The notes under the pieces: model-generated | What the model saw: the letters and a program-made list of their open reading frames with translations, nothing else | Told to the model about the DNA's origin: nothing | Database searches by the model: none | Origin: a bacterium | GTDB lineage: Bacteria; ARS69 | NCBI GenBank assembly: GCA_025774805.1 | Contig: JALGZR010000010.1 | Location: 13,557 to 77,556, forward strand | Length of the DNA: 64,000 nucleotides | Direction: 5' to 3' | Part shown: in pieces, positions 1 through 8,485 of the stretch | Layout of the letters: each line of letters starts with the position of its first letter | Position numbering within the stretch: the first letter of the stretch is position 1 | Translations under genes and position numbers: made by a program

Positions 1-130
1 TCCCATCCCACTCGTCTTCGTCGAGGAGGTCTTCTTCCAGGTCCTCTCCATCGTCCTCGGGCCAATCGAGATTCTCTTCGTCCTCGAGGAGGCCCCGATC
101 GGGGTCGTCTTTCCGGCCCATCAGCTTCAT
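1..130 (-). CDS. Acidic hypothetical protein, 5' part only
   Basis: This is the first 43 codons of a minus-strand gene that runs off the left edge of the window. The ATG at 130-128 is preceded by GAAGGAG about 9 nt upstream, which supports the start. The visible residues begin MKLMGRKDDPDRG and become very acidic, rich in Asp and Glu with one Trp-Pro pair, and no domain is recognisable. It lies 129 bp downstream of thiS on the same strand, so it could be read from the thiazole operon, but nothing in the residues links it to thiamine synthesis. The function is unknown. Confidence 0.55.
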   Translation of the reverse strand, partial: MKLMGRKDDPDRGLLEDEENLDWPEDDGEDLEEDLLDEDEWDG

Positions 131-259
131 TGTGCGATCGCTCCTTCATCGACCGGCGGGCCTCCTCCGTGGATGCGGTCCCGTTCCGGTCGTTGAGAGC
201 CAGGTTTCCGATGCAGAGAAGCCGTAGCTTCCGGGAGTGAACGATCGCGGGACGGTCTC

Positions 260-463
260 TCAACCCCCCGCGACGGGACGAACCAGCTCCAGACGATCTC
301 CACGCGAGAGCCGAACGGAGCCGAACCGCTCTCTCGGGAGCGGCTCACCATTGAGTTCGGCCACGACCCACCGTCGGTCGAGCCCGAGCTCCGTCAAAAG
401 ATCCTCCAGGGTCGCCCCCGCCGCGATGGACCGGGGTGATCCGTTCACGATGATCTCATTCAT
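260..463 (-). CDS. thiS: Sulfur carrier protein ThiS
   Basis: This 67-residue beta-grasp protein has the ThiS N-terminus MNEIIVNG and ends in Val-Ala-Gly-Gly. In the family the terminal glycine is adenylated by ThiF and converted to a thiocarboxylate that donates sulfur to ThiG. The ATG overlaps the end of thiH by 8 nt, so translation is coupled. It is the last gene of a thiG-thiH-thiS operon. No ThiF-like adenylyltransferase or sulfurtransferase is visible in the window, so activation must be encoded elsewhere. Confidence 0.95.
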   Translation of the reverse strand: MNEIIVNGSPRSIAAGATLEDLLTELGLDRRWVVAELNGEPLPRERFGSVRLSRGDRLELVRPVAGG

Positions 464-1568
464 TGAGCACCGCTTCCCAGTCCTTCCAGACGGGATCCCG
501 ACCGCCGACCCGGATGGCCTCCGCCACCTCCTCCGGACTGCGGGAGTCCACGACGTCGAACTGTACCTCCGCCTCCTCGGGCGCGGTATAGCCCCCGGGC
601 TCCGTGCGGGAGCCGGCGCTCATCTGGGTCACCCCCAGCGAGAGCATGCCGTCCCGGAACTCCGGGCTCTCGCGCGTGGAGAGGACGATTCCGACGTCCG
701 GCTGGAAGATGCGGAAGGCGCAGACGAGCCGCGCGAGCTCCCGGTCGCCGACCGGACGGGGCGCCTCGATCGCGAACGCGGCGCGGCGCAGGCGGGGGAA
801 GGAGACCGTCACGAACGACCTCCAGTGGCGGCGCACGAGGAAGGCGGCATGGGCGGCGACGTGCACGGCCTCGAGCCGCCAGTCCGCGAGGCCCAGGAGC
901 GCCCCGATGCCCAGGCGCTTCATGCCCGCTTCCGCGCCCCGCTCCACGGTCGCGAGCCGCCAGTCATAGTCCCTCTTTCTGCCGGCGAGGTGAACGCGTT
1001 CGTAGACGCGGCGATCGTAGGTCTCCTGGTAGGCGACGAGTCCCTCCGCCCCGGCCGCGACCCACCGCCGGTAGACGCTCACGTCCTGAGGCTGCACCTC
1101 GACGGAGAGGCTCGGCACGCGACACCGCAGGCGCTCGAGCACGGCGACCACGTACTCGGGAGACACGTGGCGGGGATGCTCCCCGGCGACGAGCAGCAGA
1201 TGGCGGAAGCCTCGCTCGATCAGGAGCTCGGCCTCCTCCACCGCCTCCTCCACGCTGAGGGTGCGCCGGCGGATCGGATTCGGAAGCGCGAAGCTGCAGT
1301 AGGTGCAGGTCTCCACGCACTCGTTCGACAGGTAGAGCGGAGCGTAGAGCTGGATGACGTCGCCGAAACGGCGGGTGGTGAGATCGCGCGCCCGCCGGGC
1401 GAGCTCCTCGAGCCGCCGGTCGGCGGCCGGGGAGAGAAGCGCCGCGAAGTCGAGGAGATCGGGACGGTCCGCGACCAACGCGCGATCGACCTCATCGTCC
1501 CCCGCGTTCCGCGCTGTCTCGAGGAGCCTCCCGAGAGGCAGCCGCGGCAGCTCGGCTCCGAAGCTCAC
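456..1568 (-). CDS. thiH: 2-iminoacetate synthase ThiH (radical SAM)
   Basis: This 370-residue radical SAM enzyme carries the Cx3Cx2C cluster motif CVETCTYC (Cys84, Cys88, Cys91). ThiH cleaves tyrosine to dehydroglycine, the C2-N precursor of the thiazole ring, and p-cresol. The fold follows the ThiH/BioB pattern with a C-terminal biotin/thiamin-synthase-associated segment, and the length is normal for the family. It starts with GTG in a GTGA overlap with the thiG stop and has GGAGGAG upstream. Use of ThiH rather than the glycine oxidase ThiO suggests the anaerobic-type tyrosine route. Confidence 0.95.
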   Translation of the reverse strand: MSFGAELPRLPLGRLLETARNAGDDEVDRALVADRPDLLDFAALLSPAADRRLEELARRARDLTTRRFGDVIQLYAPLYLSNECVETCTYCSFALPNPIRRRTLSVEEAVEEAELLIERGFRHLLLVAGEHPRHVSPEYVVAVLERLRCRVPSLSVEVQPQDVSVYRRWVAAGAEGLVAYQETYDRRVYERVHLAGRKRDYDWRLATVERGAEAGMKRLGIGALLGLADWRLEAVHVAAHAAFLVRRHWRSFVTVSFPRLRRAAFAIEAPRPVGDRELARLVCAFRIFQPDVGIVLSTRESPEFRDGMLSLGVTQMSAGSRTEPGGYTAPEEAEVQFDVVDSRSPEEVAEAIRVGGRDPVWKDWEAVLNE

Positions 1569-2344
1569 CGGTCTCCTCCGAGAAATCCCGTGAGGGGGCT
1601 CGATGCCTCGGCCCTCTCCCGCACGGGAGCGGAGCCGGCGAGAAACGCCTCCCTCCCCGCCTCGACGCCGAGGCGGAAGGCGCCGGCCATCGCCTCCGGA
1701 TCGCGGGCCACCGCGATGGCGGTGTTGACGAGCACGGCGTCCGCCCCGAGCTCCATCGCCTCCGCCGCGTGCGAGGGGAGACCCAACCCCGCATCCACGA
1801 CGACCGGCACCTCCGCCTGCTCGACGATGATCTCGATCGAGTCCCGCGTCTTCACCCCGCGATTCGAGCCGATCGGGGAGCCGAGAGGCATGACGGTGGC
1901 GGTGCCGATCTCCTGCAGCCGCTTCGCGAGCACGGGATCGGCGCCGATGTAGGGAAGCACCGTGAAGCCCTCGTCGACGAGCTGCTCCGCCGCCTTCAGG
2001 GTCTCCACCGGATCGGGCAGCAACCAGCGGGGATCGGGCGTCACCTCGAGCTTGACCCAGTCGGAGAGACCGGCCGCGCGGGCCAGCCGGGCGAGGCGCA
2101 CCGCCTCGTCGGCCGTCTCCGCGCCGGACGTGTTGGGAAGGAGCCGGTACCGGTCCCGGTCGATGAACTCGAGGAGGTTCGGCTCCCGCGAGTCGAGATC
2201 CACACGGCGGAGCGCCACCGTGACGATCTCGGTCCCCGACGCGTCGATCGCCCGGCGCATGATCTCGGGGGACGCGAACTTCCCCGTACCCAGAAGGAGG
2301 CGGGAGCGGAACGTCCGTCCGGCGATGGTGAGAGAATCGGCCAT
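1565..2344 (-). CDS. thiG: Thiazole synthase ThiG
   Basis: This 259-residue TIM-barrel protein begins [20 protein letters not shown], the typical ThiG N-terminus, and contains [14 protein letters not shown] and the phosphate-binding [10 protein letters not shown] region. ThiG condenses 1-deoxyxylulose-5-phosphate, dehydroglycine and ThiS thiocarboxylate into the thiazole phosphate. I chose the ATG at 2344-2342 because family members begin there and because the upstream codons look non-coding. No clear ribosome-binding site precedes it, so the message may be leaderless-like or poorly initiated. It is the first gene of thiG-thiH-thiS and diverges from thiE. Confidence 0.95.
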   Translation of the reverse strand: MADSLTIAGRTFRSRLLLGTGKFASPEIMRRAIDASGTEIVTVALRRVDLDSREPNLLEFIDRDRYRLLPNTSGAETADEAVRLARLARAAGLSDWVKLEVTPDPRWLLPDPVETLKAAEQLVDEGFTVLPYIGADPVLAKRLQEIGTATVMPLGSPIGSNRGVKTRDSIEIIVEQAEVPVVVDAGLGLPSHAAEAMELGADAVLVNTAIAVARDPEAMAGAFRLGVEAGREAFLAGSAPVRERAEASSPLTGFLGGDR

Positions 2345-2377
2345 GGCGGAAAGGGGAAAGCGGGGCGAGTCGCGTGC

Positions 2378-2410
2378 GCGGTGTCTCCGAGCCTCAAAGG
2401 TAGACACCGC
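2378..2410. promoter_or_regulatory. 9-bp inverted repeat in the thiG/thiE intergenic region
   Basis: GCGGTGTCT (2378-2386) and AGACACCGC (2402-2410) form a perfect 9-bp inverted repeat with a 15-nt loop, 34 bp upstream of the thiG start. It overlaps a possible minus-strand promoter, TTGACT (2425-2420), 17 bp, TACCTT (2402-2397). The 230-bp divergent region has no CTGAGA box or other conserved core of a TPP riboswitch on either strand. The hairpin could be an operator or a 5'-leader structure, and its role is inferred only. Confidence 0.4.
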
Positions 2411-2425
2411 CTCGGCCCGAGTCAA
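2397..2425 (-). promoter_or_regulatory. Candidate promoter for thiGHS
   Basis: On the minus strand, TTGACT (2425-2420) is followed after 17 nt by TACCTT (2402-2397). The -35 box matches the sigma-70 consensus at five of six positions and the -10 box at three. It would place the transcript start about 45 nt before the thiG ATG. The -10 box lies inside the 9-bp inverted repeat, which would allow control by a repressor or by leader folding. Confidence 0.35.
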
Positions 2426-2573
2426 TCGGGCGGAGCGCGACCTCCCGTCGGCCGGGGCCATCCTCCGAGCCCCGCGAACCGGGTCCACCCGCCGGGCCGA
2501 AAGGCCCCCGGGAGAGAGGCGGAGCCGGTATGCTCGTTTCGGTCACGCGCCGGATCCGGCGCGAGGAGAAGCC

Positions 2574-3209
2574 GTGCGTTCCTCCCCACGCCGTCCCCTC
2601 GGTCTCGTCTCCTGGATCGCCGACCTCGACGTCCTCGGAGGTCCGGAGGAGATCGCGAGTCGTCTTCAGTCCCTTCTCGCGGCGGGCCTGTCGTCGGTAC
2701 AGCTCCGCGGGAAGTCGCGCGCGACCGCGGAGCTCGTCGAGGCCGGCCGGGCGCTTCGGGAACGGACGGTCTCGCGGGGGGCGCTCTTCGTGGTGAACGG
2801 CGACCTCGAAGCGGCCGCGCTGCTGGAGGCCGACGGCGTCCACCTCCCGGCCGCCGGGCCGACCGTGCGGGAGGCGCGGGCCGTGCTCCCCGCCGGCACG
2901 AGGGTCGGAGTCAGCGCCCACGACCCCGCGGAGATCGCGCGGGCGAGCGGTGCCGACTGGGTTCTTCTCTCGCCGGTCTTCCCCACCCGGTCGAAGCCGG
3001 GTGCCCCCGCCCTGGGACTGAGCCGCTTCCGTGAGCTCGTCGGCGGAACGAGAGCGGCGGTCTACGCGCTGGGAGGCATCACCGCGGGGAACGTCGAGGA
3101 GTGTCTCTCCGCGGGGGCCGCCGGAGTCGCGGCGATTCGCGGCCTGGCCGAACCGGACGGGGAGACGCTTCTGCGAGAGGCCCGCGCCTGGGCGACGCGC
3201 GCGGAGTAG
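2574..3209 (+). CDS. thiE: Thiamine-phosphate synthase ThiE
   Basis: This 211-residue TIM-barrel enzyme joins hydroxymethylpyrimidine diphosphate and thiazole phosphate to give thiamine phosphate. Family motifs occur in order: VQLRGKS, VNGDLEAAALLEADGVHL (the family's NDR-type strand), GVSAHD, LSPVFPTRSKPG and ALGGI. I chose the GTG at 2574 because GAGGAGA lies 5-6 nt upstream and the length then fits the family. It diverges from thiGHS, so both thiazole formation and the coupling step are encoded at one locus. Confidence 0.93.
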   Translation: MRSSPRRPLGLVSWIADLDVLGGPEEIASRLQSLLAAGLSSVQLRGKSRATAELVEAGRALRERTVSRGALFVVNGDLEAAALLEADGVHLPAAGPTVREARAVLPAGTRVGVSAHDPAEIARASGADWVLLSPVFPTRSKPGAPALGLSRFRELVGGTRAAVYALGGITAGNVEECLSAGAAGVAAIRGLAEPDGETLLREARAWATRAE

Positions 3210-3277
3210 CGACCCCCCCCACCTCACCGGTCTCCGCTGCGGCAGCGGCATCGCCGCGCCCGGGCGACGCGCGCGGA
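3183..3277. repeat. Direct repeat at the 3' end of thiE
   Basis: The 23-nt segment 3183-3205, the last codons of thiE, recurs at 3255-3277 with one mismatch. The second copy lies in the short gap before the convergent Rossmann-protein gene, just before that gene's stop. It looks like a small local duplication and has no obvious function. Confidence 0.5.
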
Positions 3278-3287
3278 ATCGAAGTAG

Positions 3288-4196
3288 CTACCGCCGCTCC
3301 TTCCTCTTCGTCCAGAGGATCCCTTTCTTCTCCGGCTTCTTCCAGGCGGCGAATCTTCCCTCCCCGCGCTTTCTCAACGGGATCATCATCCCGGTGGCCT
3401 GGGCGAGGGCGAAGCGGAGCTCGATGGGCTCGACCGAGAAGTGCTTCCACGCGTTGACCCGCCGGGGGAGGAGACCTCTCCGCAACGTCTCCAGCCAGTG
3501 GGCGACCGCCGGTCGCGGGAACTCCGACGTCGCGTACAGGGGCGCAAAGGCGGAGACGGGCATCCCCGGCACGGGGACGATCCACCTCCTCAGCCCGAGG
3601 TTCTCCGCCAGCCCTTTGACGAGCAGTCCGGCGGTGAGGATCTCTCCGCAGCCGAGATCGTAGACGGGATCGAGAGGTCCCGCCGCCGTGGCCGCCTCGA
3701 TGCAGTAGCGCGCGAGGTCCTCCGCCGCCAGCGGCTCGAACTTCACCCGACCGATCGCGGGAAAGGGAATCACCGGCGACCGCTCGATGGTCCCGCGCAG
3801 GGCTCCGACCAGACCGCCGGATCCGAGCAGGATGCCGGTCCGCAGTCGAACGACGTCGTGCCCGGCCGATGCGAGAGCCTCCTCGGCGGCGGCGCTCGCT
3901 CGCTGCAGGGAGGCGGGTGCGTCGGCCGCGGCGCCGAGAACCGAGCCGCGAACGATGCGAACTCCGGCGGGCACGCGGCTGACGAGAGCTTCGCAACGTG
4001 ACCGCTCCGCCGCCGGCAGGGCGTCCCCCGGTGGAACCTCGTCCGGCGCGAGCCCCAGATCGATCACCGCGTCGCCGGGGCGAACCTCCTCCCCGGCCTC
4101 GAGGTCGAGCCTCCGCACCGGTCGCTCCGCGGCGGCCTCCGTCACCGCGTCCGCAAGGGCGGGGTCCCCCCCGATCACCCAGATCGTACCGCTCAC
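3288..4196 (-). CDS. Rossmann-fold NAD(P)-binding protein (NmrA/SDR-like)
   Basis: This 302-residue protein begins with GTG and reads VSGTIWVIGGDPALADAV. It follows the atypical SDR or NmrA-like pattern: an N-terminal nucleotide-binding strand, VRLRTGILLGSGG in the middle and YDLGCGEILT in the substrate half. The usual glycine-rich GxxGxxG is replaced by GGDPALA, so cofactor use is uncertain. The GTG overlaps the stop of the upstream Nudix gene as GTGA, indicating a two-gene operon. The substrate cannot be deduced. Confidence 0.75.
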   Translation of the reverse strand: MSGTIWVIGGDPALADAVTEAAAERPVRRLDLEAGEEVRPGDAVIDLGLAPDEVPPGDALPAAERSRCEALVSRVPAGVRIVRGSVLGAAADAPASLQRASAAAEEALASAGHDVVRLRTGILLGSGGLVGALRGTIERSPVIPFPAIGRVKFEPLAAEDLARYCIEAATAAGPLDPVYDLGCGEILTAGLLVKGLAENLGLRRWIVPVPGMPVSAFAPLYATSEFPRPAVAHWLETLRRGLLPRRVNAWKHFSVEPIELRFALAQATGMMIPLRKRGEGRFAAWKKPEKKGILWTKRKERR

Positions 4197-4810
4197 GGAT
4201 CGTCCCCCCTCTCCGGAGCGTTCCCGTCCCGGACGTCCGACCGGTCGACGCGGGCGAAGATCGCGTCGTGAAGCCCGACGCGATAGAGGATCCCCGCGGC
4301 TCGCTTCGTCAGGAGTCGCTCCCGGATCGGCCCCAACAGCGAGTCGCGATCGATCCAGCGCGCGTCCCGGATCTCGGTCCGGTCGATCGGGCGCAACTCT
4401 CCACCGACGGCGACCGCCTCCAGCACGTGGGAGATCCAGTGAATCGAATCCTCCTCCGACTCCGGAGCCGCCTCGAAGACCACCCGCGACCGGAGGAGGT
4501 AGCGTCGGATCTCGATCTCGAGACCGGTCTCCTCGAGACCCTCCCGTTTCGCGCCTTCCTCCACGGTCTCTCCCGGAGCGATTCCCCCGCTGGGCAATCG
4601 GTACGCGCCGTCGGGGTAGTCCGGCTTCGCGATGACGGCATACCGGTCTCCCCGGCGAATGACCAGGGTGATGTCGTGAGCGCGACCGTGCCTCTGCGTT
4701 TCCCGGATGAAGGCCAATTCCTCGTCGGAGGTGGGCACGCGAAACGAGACCTCTCCCGGAACGCCCCACGCCCGTTCCGCCTCCCGAACCCGCTCCTCAC
4801 CCACGTACAT
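4193..4810 (-). CDS. Nudix hydrolase
   Basis: This 205-residue protein has a Nudix box running from GGIAPGETVEEGAK into REGLEETGL, which fits Gx5Ex7REUxEExGU except that a Gly takes the first hydrophobic position. Nudix enzymes hydrolyse nucleoside diphosphates linked to another moiety. I chose the ATG at 4810 because GGGAG lies 7 nt upstream; a GTG at 4828 would add six residues. It overlaps the following Rossmann-protein gene by four bases. The substrate is not predictable from the motif. Confidence 0.88.
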   Translation of the reverse strand: MYVGEERVREAERAWGVPGEVSFRVPTSDEELAFIRETQRHGRAHDITLVIRRGDRYAVIAKPDYPDGAYRLPSGGIAPGETVEEGAKREGLEETGLEIEIRRYLLRSRVVFEAAPESEEDSIHWISHVLEAVAVGGELRPIDRTEIRDARWIDRDSLLGPIRERLLTKRAAGILYRVGLHDAIFARVDRSDVRDGNAPERGDDP

Positions 4811-4893
4811 CCCGCATCTCCCGTCCACTCGCTTGCCGCTCTCGAGGCGATCGATCAGAATCCGACCGTCCGACCGAACCCCGGGAGAGAGCC

Positions 4894-5742
4894 GTGCCCC
4901 CCGTCGTTCCGTTCGCCGTCGTCCTCGGAACCGTCCAAGACGGGGGCTTCCCCCACGTCGGGTGCGCCTGCCCCGCCTGCGAGCGGGCGACCCGCGAGCC
5001 GTCTCTCCGCCGGAGCGTCGCGAGCCTCGGCCTCGTGACCCGGAAGGGCATCGCGGTGATCGACGCGACGCCCGACTTCGCGTCCCAAACCCGGCGACTG
5101 GCCGAGCTCGCGGGCCGATCGGTGGCGGATCCGCCGCGGGCCCTGCTCCTCACCCACCTGCACGCCGGACACGTCCTGGGCCTGGCGCTGATGGGACGGG
5201 AGGCATGGGCGAACACGGGAACTCCGGTTTGGGCGACGGAGAAGTGCCTCGCGTTTCTCCAGCGGAACGAGCCGTTCGCGGCGCTCTTCCGCGACGGTCA
5301 TCTCTCCGGGCGAGCCCTCCCCCTCGGGTGGGACGCCTCTCTGGACGACCTCGTGATCCAGCCGATCCCGGTTCACCACCGCAGCGAGAACGGCGACACC
5401 GTCGGCTACCGCGTGGAGGGGCCGGAGAGATCGATCTTCTATGCTCCCGACCTCGATTCCGTGACTCCGGACGTGATCGGACAGATCCGCGCGGCGGATA
5501 TCGCGATCCTCGACGGAACCTTCTTTCGGAGAGGAGAGCTCTCGCGAACCGACGCGAGCGCCGTGCCCCACCCCGCGATCGCCGACACGATGAGCGCCGT
5601 CTCCCGCATCGACACGAAGGTGCTCTTCACCCATCTCAATCACACGAATCCCGGTCTCGATCCCGATTCGCGGGAGAGCCGCGCGATCCGAGCCGTGGGG
5701 ATGCGGGTTGCGCGGGAAGGCGAGGTGATCGAGCTCGGGTAG
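4894..5742 (+). CDS. PqqB-like metallo-beta-lactamase-fold protein
   Basis: This 282-residue protein matches PqqB in layout: LGTVQDGGFPHVGCACPAC at the N-terminus with a CxCPxC motif, LTHLHAGHVLGL as the metal-binding MBL motif, LDGTFF, and a late FTHLNHTNP. PqqB is proposed to hydroxylate the tyrosine of PqqA during PQQ synthesis. No pqqA, C, D or E is near, so it may instead be one of the many solitary PqqB-like MBL hydrolases. Its TAG stop forms one end of a palindromic element shared with the convergent gene. Confidence 0.8.
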   Translation: MPPVVPFAVVLGTVQDGGFPHVGCACPACERATREPSLRRSVASLGLVTRKGIAVIDATPDFASQTRRLAELAGRSVADPPRALLLTHLHAGHVLGLALMGREAWANTGTPVWATEKCLAFLQRNEPFAALFRDGHLSGRALPLGWDASLDDLVIQPIPVHHRSENGDTVGYRVEGPERSIFYAPDLDSVTPDVIGQIRAADIAILDGTFFRRGELSRTDASAVPHPAIADTMSAVSRIDTKVLFTHLNHTNPGLDPDSRESRAIRAVGMRVAREGEVIELG

Positions 5743-5813
5743 CCGGTGCTCCTCACCGGCCTCTGCCCCGACCGCGACGGACCACGGCGAGCCCGGGGAA
5801 AGACGCAGGCTAG
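5740..5813. repeat. Family A palindromic element between convergent genes
   Basis: This diverged copy of the family A palindrome has a right arm reading GGCGAGCCCGGGGAAAGACG and then CAGGCTAG, and a left arm beginning TAGCCGGTGCTCCTCACC. The stop codon of the PqqB-like gene (TAG 5740-5742) lies at one end. The stop of the outer-membrane protein gene (complement of 5810-5812) lies at the other. The element therefore fills the whole gap between two convergent genes. Confidence 0.55.
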
Positions 5814-6424
5814 CGAACCATCGAGATCCCGACGGAGACCCCGGAGACGAAATCGGAAGTCGTCGGCAGATCGTCCCCGAGCCCGAGCGCGGCGTAGTCC
5901 TCTTCGTCCTCGTTGAGGTAGAGGTACTCCCCACGGTATTCCACGTTCAGGTGGTACGTGTTCAGGAAGTCGAGGCCGAGACCCTCCAAGGAGACCTTGA
6001 CGCCGATGCCCGCCCTCGCCGACGCGTCGAAGCTCGATTCCAAGCGCCGGTCGGGCGGAGTGATGCGCGCCCCTCCCCCCCCGATCAGGAGGTACATGTT
6101 CCGGGATTGGGCCCCCAGATTCGGAAACCACAGGATCTGGAGGGCCCCGCCGTAGCCCTTGGGGGCTCTCCTCCCGAGCGGCCACACCCGGGTCTCCCCC
6201 AGAAGCTGGAGCTCGACTCCCTCGACCACGAACATCCCCAGCCTCAGCTCGGGCTGCGCGCTGAACGGCCCGTCGTAGAGCTCGGGCAGGGAGGTCGCCG
6301 AGGCGCCGATCTGGATCTCCCGGCTTCCGGCGACGACCGGAAAGGACTGGGCTTGGGCCTCGCCGCCGGCGAGGAGAAGAGCGGGGGCCAAAAGGACTAC
6401 GCCGGCCCGGCGCATGGAAGTCAT
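5810..6424 (-). CDS. Outer-membrane beta-barrel protein with signal peptide
   Basis: This 204-residue protein begins MTSMRRAGVVLLAPALLLAG and continues GEAQAQ, a clear Sec signal peptide with an AxA cleavage site. The mature part alternates polar and aromatic strands (QIGASATSL, LRLGMFVVEGVELQLLGE, NMYLLIGGGGARI) and ends on a hydrophobic strand with a terminal Val-Arg, as small OmpW/OprF-like barrels do. AGGAGG precedes the ATG by 6 nt. The specific role is unknown. The TAG stop belongs to the palindromic element next to it. Confidence 0.75.
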   Translation of the reverse strand: MTSMRRAGVVLLAPALLLAGGEAQAQSFPVVAGSREIQIGASATSLPELYDGPFSAQPELRLGMFVVEGVELQLLGETRVWPLGRRAPKGYGGALQILWFPNLGAQSRNMYLLIGGGGARITPPDRRLESSFDASARAGIGVKVSLEGLGLDFLNTYHLNVEYRGEYLYLNEDEEDYAALGLGDDLPTTSDFVSGVSVGISMVR

Positions 6425-6547
6425 CGGGTCCTCCTCTCGGGCCTCCGTTCGGAACCCCTCTCGGGGGAGCGGGATCGATTCGCCTCGTCTCGGGCAAGCG
6501 GCCCTACCATACCATCGCACGGGAAGTTCCGCCTCCCCTGCCCCGAC

Positions 6548-6576
6548 TTGACATCGCCCGGACCGACCCGGATCCT
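6548..6576 (+). promoter_or_regulatory. Candidate promoter for the NAD kinase gene
   Basis: A perfect TTGACA (6548-6553) is followed after 17 nt by GATCCT (6571-6576), which matches the -10 consensus only weakly. It lies about 55 bp before the preferred start of the NAD kinase gene in the divergent gap. The assignment rests mainly on the exact -35 box. Confidence 0.35.
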
Positions 6577-6630
6577 GGAATGCGCGGAGTCGTGCGGCCT
6601 CGATCTACGGAGGGAGGCTTGGCGATCGGA

Positions 6631-7338
6631 ATGGCCATGACGCGCGTCCTGGTGCTCGGAGACGATGTCGAGGGGATCCTCCACCAGGTGGAGGAATCGG
6701 GACTGGAGCCGGTCACCGAGTCGCCCGACGTCGTCCTCACGTACGGCGGGGACGGGCTCCTGCTGCACAGCGAACGCGAGTGGCCGGGAGTGCCCAAGCT
6801 CCCCTTGCGCAACAGCCGCCACGGAAAGAAGTGTGAGCCGCATCAGATCCAGGTCGCGCTCGCCCGGTTGATCTCCGGCGACCTGCACCGCAGAGAGCAC
6901 ATCAAGCTGCGGGGGGAGGCCAAAGAACGGGTCCAGATCGGACTGAACGACGTCCTCGTCCACAACAGCCGACCGACGTCGAGCGTGCGGTGCCGGATCT
7001 GGGTCGACGACCGCGAGTTCGGAGACGAGATCGTCGGCGACGGCGTCGTCGTCGCCACCCCCTTCGGGTCCACCGCGTACTACCGCTCCATCACCCGGGG
7101 CGTCTTTCGTTCCGGGATCGGTCTCGCCTTCAACAACTCGACCGTTCCGGTCGACCACATGGTGCTCCGCGAGGAGTCACGAATTCGTGTCCGCATCACC
7201 CGGGGCCCGGCCATCGTGGCCGCCGACAATCACATCGACTGGATTCCGCTCGAACGAGGAGACGAGGTGGAGATCCGGCGAGACGAGGGGAAGGCGGTCA
7301 TCCTCGGTCTGACGGGAGGCCGGAAGCGGATCCCCTAG
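6631..7338 (+). CDS. nadK: NAD kinase
   Basis: This 235-residue protein has the two diagnostic NAD-kinase motifs: YGGDGLLL near residue 37 and ATPFGSTAYYRSITRG near residue 130. It phosphorylates NAD to NADP. It is shorter than the usual 260-300 residues, with a reduced N-terminus. ATGs at 6631 and 6637 are both possible, and AGGGAGG lies 14 nt before the first. The 3' end overlaps the convergent SGNH-hydrolase gene by 41 bp, and its TAG is followed by CCTGAATCTC, which resembles one end of the family A palindrome. Confidence 0.88.
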   Translation: MAMTRVLVLGDDVEGILHQVEESGLEPVTESPDVVLTYGGDGLLLHSEREWPGVPKLPLRNSRHGKKCEPHQIQVALARLISGDLHRREHIKLRGEAKERVQIGLNDVLVHNSRPTSSVRCRIWVDDREFGDEIVGDGVVVATPFGSTAYYRSITRGVFRSGIGLAFNNSTVPVDHMVLREESRIRVRITRGPAIVAADNHIDWIPLERGDEVEIRRDEGKAVILGLTGGRKRIP

Positions 7339-8413
7339 CCTGAATCTCGACGACTTGGACGAGGGTCTCTCGGAGGTGTCGAGCCGCGAGCTCGTGCCCC
7401 AGCGGAGTCCAGTGTCCGTCCCCCCTGTAGTTCGTAATCTTCCCCCGCTCGGCCGCGCTCGCGAAGGAAGGGCGGAGGTCCACCGTGGGAAACCCCTCCC
7501 GCTCCAGGAACTCGACGACGTCGGCCATGCGGTCGACCCCCTTCCCCTTGTCGAGAAGGGGCGGGACGATCATCGCGACGAGCGCGGCGCCGTCGGCCTC
7601 GCACGCCGTGCGCAGGGATCGTACGAGCCGCCGCATGAGCTCGCGAGTACGGCGCTCCAGCTCGGCGCGGTCCTGGCCCTTGACCGACCGTGCCGACAGG
7701 GTCTGCTGATGGAGCATGGCGAATTTGTGCCGGACGGTGTTGAGAAGGTGGGACCGGGCGAGAAAGGACTGGAGACCGGGGATTCTGCGCGAGATCCGCT
7801 GGATGTCCGCGGCGGACGTCCGGCGCGCCGTCCGCTTCGCGAGGGATTCGCCCTCCAGGACGTACAGGCCGCTCGTCACGTTGTCCCAGAAGTCGTTCGG
7901 ACTGATGCACAGGACCACGACGTCGGGGGAGTAGCGGTGTCCCTCCGTCCGATAGTAGGCCAACTGGTGGGCGGTCCCGGTCCCTCCCACCCCGGCGTTC
8001 AGGACCTCCCAGGTCTCGGCTGGATCGCCCGCGGAAGCCAGGCTCCGCTCCAGCACTTCGGCGAACGTCTCCTCGCGGGCGACGCCGTGACCGCAGGTGA
8101 AGGAGTCCCCGAGGCAGAGAATCCGACGCGTTCCCGGCGGCTTCTCGAGGGGGTGCTCCCGATCCCGGAGCCCTCGCGAGTTGATCACGAGGTCCATGTC
8201 GTACTCGGAGCAGGTGATGAAACCGCGGGAGTCCGGAATGTGCTTCACCCCCACGTCGGGATCCCACATGACCGGAAGGTAGGCCATGCGAGGCACCGGC
8301 GCGACGAGGCGAATGCCGATCTCCAGAATCGCCAGAAAGAACCCGAGGGAGAGGAACGCCTTGCCGAGGATCGACGCGATGCGAAGAAGGGGACCGGGCG
8401 AGGTTGCGCCCAC
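7298..8413 (-). CDS. Membrane-anchored SGNH/GDSL hydrolase
   Basis: This 371-residue protein has an N-terminal hydrophobic anchor (IASILGKAFLSLGFFLAI) followed by an SGNH esterase fold. Block I is CLGDSFTCGHG with the nucleophile Ser, the oxyanion residues come from GVGGTGTAH and SPND, and the catalytic Asp-His pair is in GDGHWTPLGHELA. Such proteins often deacetylate or acetylate surface glycans, as AlgX-like proteins do. A small DUF5989-like gene is divergent upstream, a partnership seen in surface-polysaccharide loci. The start is a GTG with no clear ribosome-binding site. Confidence 0.82.
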   Translation of the reverse strand: MGATSPGPLLRIASILGKAFLSLGFFLAILEIGIRLVAPVPRMAYLPVMWDPDVGVKHIPDSRGFITCSEYDMDLVINSRGLRDREHPLEKPPGTRRILCLGDSFTCGHGVAREETFAEVLERSLASAGDPAETWEVLNAGVGGTGTAHQLAYYRTEGHRYSPDVVVLCISPNDFWDNVTSGLYVLEGESLAKRTARRTSAADIQRISRRIPGLQSFLARSHLLNTVRHKFAMLHQQTLSARSVKGQDRAELERRTRELMRRLVRSLRTACEADGAALVAMIVPPLLDKGKGVDRMADVVEFLEREGFPTVDLRPSFASAAERGKITNYRGDGHWTPLGHELAARHLRETLVQVVEIQARGSASGLPSDRG

Positions 8414-8485
8414 GATGCAAACCCGCTAGCGTGGAAGGGGTGACGACTATCTCCGGGCACTGCAGGCTAGGATAAGGGGGAGGGC

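Noticed and set aside
2345-2573. TPP riboswitch in front of thiG or thiE
   Set aside because: Neither strand contains the CTGAGA box or the second conserved core.
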